A stretch of DNA of 8,387 bases from DATAMF01 sp964472565 (GTDB lineage Bacteria; Chloroflexota; Anaerolineae; Aggregatilineales; Aggregatilineaceae). Below are positions 1 through 6,347 of the stretch, in pieces (the first letter of the stretch is position 1; the number at the start of each line of letters is the position of its first letter). The position numbers and the translations under genes are program-made. Location of the stretch: the NCBI GenBank assembly GCA_964472565.1, contig CAYYNB010000223.1, positions 1-8,387 on the forward strand, written 5' to 3'. The notes below the pieces were generated by a model that was not told the DNA's origin, made no database searches, and saw only the letters and a program-made list of their open reading frames with translations.

Positions 1-64
1 GGTTGCTTTTTATTACGTATATCCGGCCATAGGTGTTGCTTCTCCCTGCGAATGCTAGGCAGAG

Positions 65-73
65 TGGTATAAT
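65..73 (+). promoter_or_regulatory. Extended -10 promoter of the glycosyltransferase gene
   Basis: A perfect TATAAT (68-73) is preceded by TGG (65-67), giving the extended -10 form TGnTATAAT. There is no convincing -35 hexamer about 17 bp upstream, which extended -10 promoters can do without. Transcription would start near 80, leaving a leader of about 16 nt before the ATG at 96. This rules out the upstream GTG at 33 as the real start. Confidence 0.65.
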
Positions 74-84
74 CCGCAGCAAAC

Positions 85-90
85 GAGGAG
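85..90 (+). promoter_or_regulatory. Ribosome binding site fixing the glycosyltransferase start
   Basis: GAGGAG lies 5 nt before the ATG at 96. Together with the -10 box at 68-73 it selects this ATG rather than the in-frame GTG at 33, which would add 21 residues without resemblance to a glycosyltransferase N terminus. Confidence 0.8.
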
Positions 91-95
91 CAACG

Positions 96-1196
<1,101 letters not shown>

Positions 1197-1228
1197 GTTA
1201 TGATTATGGGATAGTTCGTAGGGTAGTT

Positions 1229-1256
1229 CAATGCAGTTTTACATTAACATGCATTG
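1229..1256. repeat. Perfect 7-bp inverted repeat upstream of the HAD gene
   Basis: CAATGCA (1229-1235) and TGCATTG (1250-1256) are exact inverted copies separated by 14 AT-rich bases. The gap holds TTTACA (1238-1243), which resembles a -35 hexamer, with a poor CATAGT (1259-1264) 15 bp further on. The element lies in the 96-bp gap between the glycosyltransferase stop and the HAD start, so it could be an operator or a small hairpin. No T-run follows, so a terminator is unlikely. The function is a guess. Confidence 0.4.
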
Positions 1257-1292
1257 ACCATAGTTTTGGAAGTTCTGGATATTGTAGGTGTC

Positions 1293-2063
1293 ATGCTAAA
1301 AGCAATTCTATTCGACCTCGATCAGACATTGATCGATTGGGAACTGGCCGAACCCTGGGAAAGTCATCAGGGGCGGCGGTTGAAACAGGTCTATGAAGCG
1401 GTGCAAAGCGTCCATCCGTTAGAAACTGTCGATCCCGAAGGTTTTTTTGTGGCCTTTACGCATCACATGGGTGAAGCTTGGACCGAAGGTGTGCGTACCA
1501 TGCATCCCCCTAATTTTTTGCGTGTTCTGGTGGATACCATCCACAGTTTTGGCGTCCCCGAAGATAAAATCGATCTGGCAGCCATTGAACTGGCCTACGA
1601 TTGGCAGCATATTGCAGGCGAGCGCGCTTATCCCGATGTCCTTGAAGTGCTGCCCGAACTGCGTGAACATGGCATCCAACTGGGCATCATCACCAATTCA
1701 TCCCAGCCGATGGGCTGGCGTGATCGCGAACTGGAAGCGGTTGGGCTGCTTCCCTTGTTTCCTGGCTGTCGTCTATCGGCGGTTGATGTCGGTTACTTGA
1801 AACCGCATCCGGCCATTTTTTCCCATGCCCTGAAGTTAATGGAGGCTAGGCCGGAGGAAGTCGTTTTTGTTGGTGATAATTTGCAGGCGGATATTCAAGG
1901 TGCTCAGGGGCTGGGTATGCATGCCGTGCTGCGTATTCAGCCGGGCAACCCCGAACAGTTTGACGAGTCCGTCGTGCCCGATGGCCGCATTCAAACGCTG
2001 CACGATTTGCTCCCGCTGTTGGATGGTTGGTATCCAGGGTGGCGCAACGGCCATATCGCATGA
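1293..2063 (+). CDS. HAD-superfamily phosphatase (subfamily IA-like)
   Basis: The 256-aa product is a haloacid-dehalogenase-type hydrolase, most likely a soluble phosphomonoesterase for a small phosphorylated metabolite. All four HAD motifs are present: motif I FDLDQT with nucleophile D8 and acid/base D10; motif II ITNSS with T134; motif III lysine K170 in YLKPHP; motif IV VGDNLQAD with D195 and D200. An alpha-helical cap domain of about 90 residues lies between motifs I and II, as in subfamily I enzymes such as phosphoglycolate phosphatases. The ATG at 1293 is chosen because the HAD fold begins right there; the in-frame TTG at 1254 would add 13 residues with no counterpart. A weak AGGTG precedes the ATG. 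The stop overlaps the next start (ATGA), so the two genes are probably translationally coupled. The substrate is unknown. Confidence 0.9.
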   Translation: MLKAILFDLDQTLIDWELAEPWESHQGRRLKQVYEAVQSVHPLETVDPEGFFVAFTHHMGEAWTEGVRTMHPPNFLRVLVDTIHSFGVPEDKIDLAAIELAYDWQHIAGERAYPDVLEVLPELREHGIQLGIITNSSQPMGWRDRELEAVGLLPLFPGCRLSAVDVGYLKPHPAIFSHALKLMEARPEEVVFVGDNLQADIQGAQGLGMHAVLRIQPGNPEQFDESVVPDGRIQTLHDLLPLLDGWYPGWRNGHIA

Positions 2064-2599
2064 GCACAATCTTTGAGTCCACGCCCTATCGTAATCTGAC
2101 CCTCACCGGACCAATGGGGGTGGGGAAGACATCCATTGGCCGTCAGGTGGCGCGTCGGCTAAACGCTCAATTTTATGATCTCGAAAATGAAATTCTGACT
2201 CGCGAAGGCCAGACCGTTGATGAGATACGCGAATTATTTGGCGAGGCCCGGCTGCGGGGGTTGGAAGCCGAAGCGATCCATGAACTGACCCTGCGCCGCA
2301 GTTCGGTGCTGGTGATCAGCGGTCCGGCGATGCTTGACGACACCAACCGGGCGCGCCTGTTCGAATCCGGCCCCGTGTTATGTCTGACCTGTGCCATCAA
2401 CGAGATTTTACGGCGGCTTCATGTGGCTCGCGGCGCATGGTTTCACAACCCGGCCAATCGTGGCGTGCTCCTCAGTCGTCTCAAGCGTGAGCGTCGGGTG
2501 CTGAATCTGGATTTGCCCAAACTGGATACCACCGCCTTGAGCACCCAGCAGTCGGTGGACTTTGTGGTGGAGTTTTGGCTGACGCGGGCTGAAGTATAA
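2060..2599 (+). CDS. Shikimate-kinase-like P-loop kinase with altered substrate site
   Basis: The 179-aa protein has the size and layout of shikimate kinases, which phosphorylate shikimate in the aromatic pathway. The Walker A motif is G17-P-M-G-V-G-K23-T24. The segment FYDLENEI corresponds to the FxDxDxxI substrate loop, but the second aspartate is E42. R66 in GEARLR matches the conserved shikimate-binding arginine. The Gly-Gly-Gly signature after the next beta strand is replaced by S87-G-P-A90. A basic stretch (about 117-146, ending RLKRERR) covers the lid and the last arginine region. The first Asp, the P-loop and the arginines are kept while the GGG loop and second Asp are not, so a real shikimate kinase is uncertain; a related small-molecule kinase or degraded paralogue is possible. 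The start at 2060 gives an ATGA overlap with the HAD gene; an in-frame GTG at 2027 lies deep inside that gene and is not needed. Confidence 0.72.
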   Translation: MSTIFESTPYRNLTLTGPMGVGKTSIGRQVARRLNAQFYDLENEILTREGQTVDEIRELFGEARLRGLEAEAIHELTLRRSSVLVISGPAMLDDTNRARLFESGPVLCLTCAINEILRRLHVARGAWFHNPANRGVLLSRLKRERRVLNLDLPKLDTTALSTQQSVDFVVEFWLTRAEV

Positions 2600-2600
2600 T
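2573..2600 (+). promoter_or_regulatory. Possible internal promoter before the Nit2-like gene
   Basis: A perfect TATAAT (2595-2600) overlaps the TAA stop (2597-2599) of the kinase gene. A weak -35 candidate, TTTTGG (2573-2578), sits 16 bp upstream. It would start transcription near 2607, giving a leader of about 36 nt before the amidase ATG. The match of the -35 is poor, so the gene may instead be read from upstream. Confidence 0.4.
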
Positions 2601-2642
2601 AGAAACTGGTTCGTCTTCCCTATGACCGACTAGAGGGACTAT

Positions 2643-3422
2643 ATGGCAACTTTAACGTTGGCGCTTGCCCAGATAAATGTTCGTAAAGGTGGCCCTCGGT
2701 CCAACTGGACCACCGTGCAGGAATACACCGCCCGCGCGGCCCAGCACGGCGCGGAAATGATCGTTTTCCCTGAACTATGGGATGCGGGGATGGCCTATGA
2801 TAAGGCGTCCGAGGTCGCGAGCAGTCTCAGCGGTGGTTTGTTCGCCCAGGTGGTAGCCTTAGCCCGCCAGTATAACATCCACATTTTCGGTTCCATGTAC
2901 GAAAAACGCGGCGTTGGCTTCTGCAACACCTGTGCGGTGGTTTCACCGCGCAACGGCGTGATGGGCGCTTACCGCAAAATTCATCTCTTCCCACTCACCA
3001 AAGAAGACAAGTGGCTGCAACCTGGCGAAGCGCCCCTGGCGATTGATCTCCCCTGGGGACGTACAGGTTTCGCCATTTGTTACGATCTTCGCTTCCCCGA
3101 ACTCTTCCGGCGCTATGCTTCCGAAGGCGCGCAGATCATCATCATGCCTGCCGAATGGCCCTATCCGCGCCTGGAACACTACCGCGCGTTGCTCCGCGCT
3201 CGTGCCATCGAAAATCAGTGTTTCATGGTTGCTGTGAACCGTGTGGGCACTGACGAGGACGAGAATGTGCAGTATTTCGGCCACTCGTCCGTGATCGATC
3301 CCTGGGGCGAATCCGTAATCGAAGTCGGTGATGTGGAAGGTCTGTTCCTCGTCACGATTGATATGGCGCGGGTAGCCCAGGTGCGCCGCCAATTGCCGGT
3401 TCTGGACGGGCGGCGCTTGTAG
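2643..3422 (+). CDS. Carbon-nitrogen hydrolase, Nit2/omega-amidase-like
   Basis: This 259-aa protein belongs to the nitrilase superfamily, soluble enzymes that hydrolyse a non-peptide C-N bond through a cysteine thioester. The catalytic triad is complete: E44 in VFPELW, K112 in YRKIHLF and C146 in AICYDLRFPELFR. The sequence AEWPYPRLEHYRALLRARAIENQCF after the cysteine is typical of the Nit2/YafV branch, whose known members are omega-amidases acting on 2-oxoglutaramate or 2-oxosuccinamate, a clean-up step after glutamine transamination. Length fits a single-domain enzyme. The start is supported by AGAGGG (2632-2637) 5 nt before the ATG. The gene follows the kinase by 43 nt and may share its transcript or use the TATAAT at 2595. 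Omega-amidase is the best guess; another amide substrate is possible. Confidence 0.9.
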   Translation: MATLTLALAQINVRKGGPRSNWTTVQEYTARAAQHGAEMIVFPELWDAGMAYDKASEVASSLSGGLFAQVVALARQYNIHIFGSMYEKRGVGFCNTCAVVSPRNGVMGAYRKIHLFPLTKEDKWLQPGEAPLAIDLPWGRTGFAICYDLRFPELFRRYASEGAQIIIMPAEWPYPRLEHYRALLRARAIENQCFMVAVNRVGTDEDENVQYFGHSSVIDPWGESVIEVGDVEGLFLVTIDMARVAQVRRQLPVLDGRRL

Positions 3423-3433
3423 GATTCGCATCA

Positions 3434-3511
3434 CAGCCTTAGGCTATCCCATTCTTCTGGTTTGACTCCCCTTCTCATAGGGAAGAGGCAAGAGGATGGG
3501 GTAAAGAAAAT
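3434..3511. repeat. GC-rich intergenic repeat, copy 1 (diverged)
   Basis: This segment aligns from end to end with 3519-3598, with about eleven mismatches and one 2-nt gap over roughly 80 positions, at a spacing of 85 bp. It starts with CAGCCTTA, carries GGTTTGACTCCCCTTC in the middle and ends GGATGGGGTAAAGAAAAT. The central hairpin CCCCTTC...GAAGAGG (3468-3488) has a mismatch, so this copy looks more decayed than copy 2. It lies 11 nt after the Nit2-like stop codon. Confidence 0.75.
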
Positions 3512-3518
3512 AATGGTG

Positions 3519-3598
3519 CAGCCTTAAGCCATCCCATTCTTTCGGTTTGACTCCCCTTCCCTCAGGGAAGGGGTAAGGGGGGATGGGGTAAAGAGAAT
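3519..3598. repeat. GC-rich intergenic repeat, copy 2, with strong hairpin
   Basis: This is the better preserved copy of the unit at 3434-3511. The core is a perfect 9-bp stem, CCCCTTCCC (3553-3561) and GGGAAGGGG (3565-3573), with a 3-nt loop. An outer pair, CCATCCC (3529-3535) and GGGATGG (3580-3586), nests around it. The unit ends GGTAAAGAGAAT directly against the stop codon of the minus-strand lipoprotein gene. It may act as a 3' processing or stalling structure between the convergent genes, but no T-run follows the hairpin on either strand, so a classical terminator is doubtful. Confidence 0.75.
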
Positions 3599-4441
3599 TT
3601 AGCGTGCTAAGGGGCCAGAATGCCGTCCTTCGGCGGGGAAGATGGCATAAATCTGATTATTCGCTCCCACAAACATGGCCCCTCGCTCAAAATCTTGCCA
3701 CATCGCGCTGTACGGTGCTTCTGGCAGCGTGCCCCAGCCCAACGCGTCGCGTATGGTTTGGTTGGATCGCCACACCAGCCCAAATCCACGCACGGGTTGG
3801 ATCACGCCGCTGGGGGCTGCAAATGCCGGATCATCCGCTGGCATACCTTCCTGCCAGGTATCCGCCGTTTGCCAGAACTGCCCTCCGCTGGCGAGCGCGA
3901 AAATTTGCCGTGTATCGCGCCAGTACATCTGCCCTCGTTCGAACGGCTGTGTGACCAGGTTTGTTGTCGTGCCGCCTGTTGTCGGGCATCCAATCTGTGC
4001 CTGCACCGAAGTATACGCCGTGCTGAACGCCGCCATCACAGGGATGCTGCATGTCCCGCTGCCGCCCGTACTCCCCGCTGGAGCGATCCCGCCGCTGCTG
4101 TTCACCGCCGCCCCGCCCATCGGATTGATCGCGTAGGGGGCCAGTGTGGGCACATCTTCCCCTTCTTCGCCCGCTGCCGCGCCGAGAAAAATCCCGACAT
4201 ATGGCGTCATCGTCGGGGTAGGCAGCGGTGCCGATGCAGTATTGGTCGGCTGCGACACGCTCACCCCCTGCGATTGATCGCCCAACATTACAGGCGTTTC
4301 CGTCGGTGTAACCGCAATCGTCGCCAACTGTTTCGGCATCGTTTCATTGCTGAGAATCGGCGGGTCTTTCACCGGAGCCGGATCATCCGACCCGCACGCC
4401 GCTAAGAGCACCATCAGTATCAGACACAATCCGCGTTTCAT
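3599..4441 (-). CDS. Secreted lipoprotein with two FERG-type modules
   Basis: The 280-aa product starts with a lipoprotein signal: MKRG, a hydrophobic stretch LCLILMVLL, and the lipobox L-A-A-C with lipidated C16. It should be anchored to the outer face of the cytoplasmic membrane. Residues 17-130 form a low-complexity linker rich in Pro, Thr, Ser, Gly and Ala. The C-terminal part (about 131-275) holds two related modules, each with a QIGCP- or LGWGTLP-like stretch and then FERG-x-M plus aromatic residues and Q-I-x-A (FERG at 167-170 and 251-254). This resembles LGFP-like repeats often seen in cell-surface proteins of Chloroflexota and Actinobacteria. No catalytic motif is seen; a binding or structural role on the cell surface is inferred. 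The start at 4441 is chosen because the signal peptide begins there; the in-frame ATG at 4453 is also possible. The stop abuts repeat copy 2. Confidence 0.83.
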   Translation of the reverse strand: MKRGLCLILMVLLAACGSDDPAPVKDPPILSNETMPKQLATIAVTPTETPVMLGDQSQGVSVSQPTNTASAPLPTPTMTPYVGIFLGAAAGEEGEDVPTLAPYAINPMGGAAVNSSGGIAPAGSTGGSGTCSIPVMAAFSTAYTSVQAQIGCPTTGGTTTNLVTQPFERGQMYWRDTRQIFALASGGQFWQTADTWQEGMPADDPAFAAPSGVIQPVRGFGLVWRSNQTIRDALGWGTLPEAPYSAMWQDFERGAMFVGANNQIYAIFPAEGRHSGPLAR

Positions 4442-4485
4442 ACATCTACCCATGCCCTGGTTTGTCACGGTGAACAATCTGCCTG

Positions 4486-4513
4486 ATTATACTACTATTG
4501 AGGTTCTGCTCAA
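4486..4513 (-). promoter_or_regulatory. Promoter of the lipoprotein gene
   Basis: Read on the minus strand, TATAAT (4486-4491) follows TTGAGC (4508-4513) with a 16-bp spacer. The -10 is perfect and the -35 matches TTGACA at four positions. Transcription would start near 4479, about 38 nt before the lipoprotein start codon. Confidence 0.65.
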
Positions 4514-4520
4514 TTGAGGT
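4497..4520. promoter_or_regulatory. Palindrome and direct repeats over the lipoprotein -35 box
   Basis: CTCAATTGAG (4509-4518) is a perfect 10-bp palindrome covering the -35 hexamer of the lipoprotein promoter. ATTGAGGT occurs twice in direct order, at 4497-4504 and 4513-4520, exactly 16 bp apart. This is the kind of layout expected of a regulator binding site, but no regulator is known for it and short AT-rich palindromes can arise by chance. Confidence 0.4.
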
Positions 4521-4564
4521 CACTGGTTCAGTTCGAAATTATCTTTATTAATATTCCATGAGGA

Positions 4565-4593
4565 TTGACATCGATTATATAATTTCCTAGAAT
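4565..4593 (+). promoter_or_regulatory. Strong sigma70-type promoter of the prenyltransferase gene
   Basis: A perfect TTGACA (4565-4570) is followed after an ideal 17-bp spacer by TAGAAT (4588-4593), which matches TATAAT at five of six positions. The 25 bp upstream (about 4535-4560) are AT-rich with several A/T tracts and could be an UP element. Transcription would start near 4600, giving a leader of about 59 nt. Confidence 0.8.
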
Positions 4594-4658
4594 TTAATTC
4601 GGTGCGCATAGCTAGGGGACAATCCGCATCTGGTCTATGCTTAAATAGGTAGAGGATA

Positions 4659-5549
4659 ATGACTACGGGTACTCAGTCGAAGTTGAATATGCAGGTATTC
4701 AAGGCTGATCTGGCACGATTTGCCGAGATCAGTGAGGTGTCGTTTAACGAGAAAGCAGTTCAGGACATCCTGGACGTATTCGGAGATTTCTACGAAGAAG
4801 CGATCATTACCGTTCGAACGACCACTCACCCTAAGGGCAAGCGCGACGTAAATTTCCGCTATATGGAAATGTGGAAGCCTCATAATCCTTTTGAGATGCT
4901 GCAAACGTCGGGGTTGCTGTCGCTGGAAGGACACCCTATTGAAAAAGTCATCCCCGAAGTTCTGGACCGTTTCCCGGTTTGGTGGGGCGTAGATGTCGCC
5001 GTCAGCCATGGGTTTGAGAAAATCTGGCTGTTCCTCAAAAATGTCACACCGCTTAGCGACATTCTGACCTTGAGCTGTTTGCCGCCCAGTGTCCATAACT
5101 ATCGGGAACACTTCAAGACTTTCGCCCAGGATGACGCCTTGACCATCATCGGGCTTGACTTCAAAAACAAGTCGATGAATTTCTATCCCGGCAACCCGCC
5201 CCCTGGCTCGCTCAAAACCGAAAAGATCGCCGCCATGATCGCGGACCTGGATTTTGCTCCCCTGTCTGATGAAATGCTCCAGCGTGGAATCCATGCCGCG
5301 AACATGTACTACACCTTTACCTGGGACTCTCCCAAGGTCCAGCGGCTCTGCTTCGTCATTCCTTCTCCGGCAGAAGCGGTTCCCGTCCATTGGAACCCCT
5401 TGTTCAAGAACTTTGTTGAAAATGCGCCTTTCCAGACCGAACAACGCATGTTCGCCTACAACCTGACTTTTGGCCCCACGGGGGGCTATGCCAAAATCGA
5501 AGCCGATTATGTCGGGCGTATCGAAAAGGTCTTTACCTACTGGAACTAG
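4659..5549 (+). CDS. ABBA-fold aromatic prenyltransferase (NphB/CloQ-like)
   Basis: The 296-aa soluble protein resembles NphB, CloQ and related ABBA (PT-barrel) enzymes, which attach a prenyl group from dimethylallyl, geranyl or farnesyl diphosphate to an electron-rich aromatic acceptor. Collinear matches include GLLSLEGHPIEKVI (NphB GLFPATGHPVDDLL), HGFEKIWLF, LPPSV, GLDFKNKSMNFY (NphB MDYKKRQVNLY), YYTFTWDSPKVQRLCFVI (NphB YPTLNWETGKIDRLCFAV) and the C-terminal YNLTFGPTGGYAKIEADY. Residues K121, N174, Y176, Y217, R229 and K279 sit where NphB has its diphosphate-binding K119, N173, Y175, Y216, R228 and K284. The position of NphB D62, a Mg2+ ligand, is N65, which suggests a metal-independent enzyme as in CloQ. 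Length is typical (about 300). AGAGGA just before the ATG and the promoter at 4565-4593 support this start. The gene is monocistronic. No enzyme making an aromatic acceptor or prenyl donor is beside it. Acceptor and prenyl chain length are unknown. Confidence 0.87.
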   Translation: MTTGTQSKLNMQVFKADLARFAEISEVSFNEKAVQDILDVFGDFYEEAIITVRTTTHPKGKRDVNFRYMEMWKPHNPFEMLQTSGLLSLEGHPIEKVIPEVLDRFPVWWGVDVAVSHGFEKIWLFLKNVTPLSDILTLSCLPPSVHNYREHFKTFAQDDALTIIGLDFKNKSMNFYPGNPPPGSLKTEKIAAMIADLDFAPLSDEMLQRGIHAANMYYTFTWDSPKVQRLCFVIPSPAEAVPVHWNPLFKNFVENAPFQTEQRMFAYNLTFGPTGGYAKIEADYVGRIEKVFTYWN

Positions 5550-5584
5550 CGGATGAAGTTCTGAGTCGGGTATGCAAATATAAA

Positions 5585-5612
5585 AATGAGGTCAGGTTTT
5601 CCTGGCCTCATT
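5585..5612 (-). terminator. Hairpin terminator between convergent genes, best on the minus strand
   Basis: AATGAGGTCAGG (5585-5596) pairs with CCTGGCCTCATT (5601-5612) around a TTTT/AAAA loop: 12 pairs, with one G-U wobble in the plus-strand RNA. Read on the minus strand, the stem is followed by TTTATATTTG, the U-rich tail of an intrinsic terminator, so it would stop transcripts coming from the STAS-like gene. On the plus strand it lies 36 nt after the prenyltransferase stop, without a T-run beyond the stem, and may still act there as a 3' stabilising hairpin. Confidence 0.75.
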
Positions 5613-5677
5613 GGTTCAATGCGGTTTAAGGCCATACATCTTTTGAGGCCGCGCTTTCCGCCCCGCTTGCCGCGTCC

Positions 5678-5770
5678 TGCTCCCCGCGTACGGGGAAAGG
5701 AGGTTGGGAGGATAGGGGTGAACCACATGCCGCCTGTTTTCCCCTTCATCCCGACTCAGGTAAAGAAAAT
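5678..5770. repeat. Third, diverged member of the GC-rich intergenic repeat
   Basis: TCCCCG (5681-5686) and CGGGGA (5691-5696) form a tight hairpin, followed by AAGGAGG, GGGAGGATAGGGGTGAA. The order (CTCCCC stem, purine-rich run, GGATRGGG, GTRAA) parallels 3553-3592. At its far end GGTAAAGAAAAT (5759-5770) is identical to 12 bases of copy 1 (3500-3511) and sits just before a minus-strand stop codon, as in copy 2. The middle (about 5717-5758) does not align, so homology is probable but not certain. Confidence 0.45.
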
Positions 5771-5772
5771 CC

Positions 5773-6180
5773 TTATGCGCCGCGCTTTTTTATGTCTTCC
5801 CGTGCAAACGCCAAAGCCTCTTCAACACTCTCGCACACGAGGACAACATTGGTTTTGCCATACTGCGGCTGTTCTTGAAAAGCTTTTGCCCCAAAAACAA
5901 CCCATTGGGAGGAACCAACATAGATGGTGGATACATCTTCATCGTTAATTCCACCCTCTTGTTTTAGCTCAACACCCATCGCCAGAATCAAGTTGCTGAA
6001 AGAGATACCTTCGCTAAGGACACTAAAATCTAGAATGCGATAAACATGCCCACCGATTTTATGTTTGAAATCGGTGACTACCTTGAGCATTTCTTTAGCT
6101 TCTTCCGGTCCCCTTTCAGGTGGAAGTACGCTGATAACAATGATAGGCTCATTAGGCATTTCTTTTACTTTATTGGCCAT
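5773..6180 (-). CDS. STAS-like small soluble protein of unknown function
   Basis: The 135-aa product has no signal peptide or membrane segment. After a short charged N terminus comes a beta strand (PIIVISVLP, 11-20), a helix (about 25-40) and the strand HVYRILDFS. Next are a helix with FSNLILAMGVEL (61-72), the strand STIYVGSS (84-91), a helical region ending KAFQEQPQYGK, the strand NVVLVCES (111-118) and a C-terminal helix EEALAFAREDIKK. This alternating alpha/beta pattern with VYRILDFS resembles SpoIIAA/STAS-like domains used in bacterial signalling; similar small proteins occur widely in Chloroflexota, as far as I recall. No enzyme motif is seen, so any partner or ligand is unknown. AAAGGAGAG (6188-6196 on the minus strand) lies 7 nt before the ATG and fixes the start. 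It lies 167 nt downstream of the Nudix gene on the same strand and ends near a hairpin terminator. Confidence 0.7.
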   Translation of the reverse strand: MANKVKEMPNEPIIVISVLPPERGPEEAKEMLKVVTDFKHKIGGHVYRILDFSVLSEGISFSNLILAMGVELKQEGGINDEDVSTIYVGSSQWVVFGAKAFQEQPQYGKTNVVLVCESVEEALAFAREDIKKRGA

Positions 6181-6227
6181 AATCGTGCTCTCCTTTGCTG
6201 AGTTTCAACGGCCTGATGTATTCTGGA

Positions 6228-6279
6228 CGTTCACTGGGGGTTGTTGCCCTTGAACGATAGAGGCGGATAAGGACGCCTC
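6228..6279. repeat. Two inverted repeats in the leader of the STAS-like gene
   Basis: CGTTCA (6228-6233) and TGAACG (6251-6256) are inverted copies 17 bp apart, with GGG and CCC inside that could extend the stem. Next to it GAGGCG (6260-6265) and CGCCTC (6274-6279) form a perfect 6-bp stem with an 8-nt loop. Both lie between the candidate promoter at 6291-6317 and the start codon at 6180, so they would be in the leader RNA of about 105 nt. They may be regulatory hairpins or the remains of a decayed repeat. No known riboswitch was recognised. Confidence 0.4.
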
Positions 6280-6290
6280 ATGACATTCAT

Positions 6291-6317
6291 AGTATAGGGT
6301 GGTTACGTTTCATGCAA
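6291..6317 (-). promoter_or_regulatory. Possible promoter of the STAS-like gene
   Basis: On the minus strand TATACT (6291-6296, five of six matches) follows TTGCAT (6312-6317) with a short 15-bp spacer. The -35 match is weak. It is the best sigma70-like pair in the 167-bp gap behind the Nudix gene; readthrough from the Nudix gene is the alternative. Confidence 0.35.
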
Positions 6318-6347
6318 TAACAACTATACTGGAGCACTGTATCAACC

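Noticed and set aside
3434..3598. CRISPR-like array
   Set aside because: Only two diverged units of about 80 bp with 7 bases between them; no short repeats with unique spacers and no cas genes.
3620..4405. Open frame of 261 codons on the plus strand opposite the lipoprotein gene
   Set aside because: The translation is very rich in Arg, Cys and His without a domain pattern; the minus-strand frame has a clear lipobox and repeats.
4578..4583. TATAAT in the prenyltransferase promoter region
   Set aside because: It lies only 7 bp after the TTGACA; TAGAAT at 4588-4593 has the correct 17-bp spacing.
4641..5444. Open frame of 267 codons on the minus strand opposite the prenyltransferase gene
   Set aside because: It mirrors a convincing plus-strand gene with a near-consensus promoter, and its own translation shows no recognisable domain.
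2060..5549. A joint aromatic-prenylation cluster made of the shikimate-kinase-like gene and the prenyltransferase
   Set aside because: They are separated by an amidase, two repeats and an opposite-strand lipoprotein gene, and the kinase has an altered substrate site, so linkage is not supported.
6228..6256. CGTTCA...TGAACG as a second TetR operator
   Set aside because: The half-sites face the opposite way and are 17 bp apart, unlike the TGAAC-N7-GTTC core arrangement at 6987-7005.
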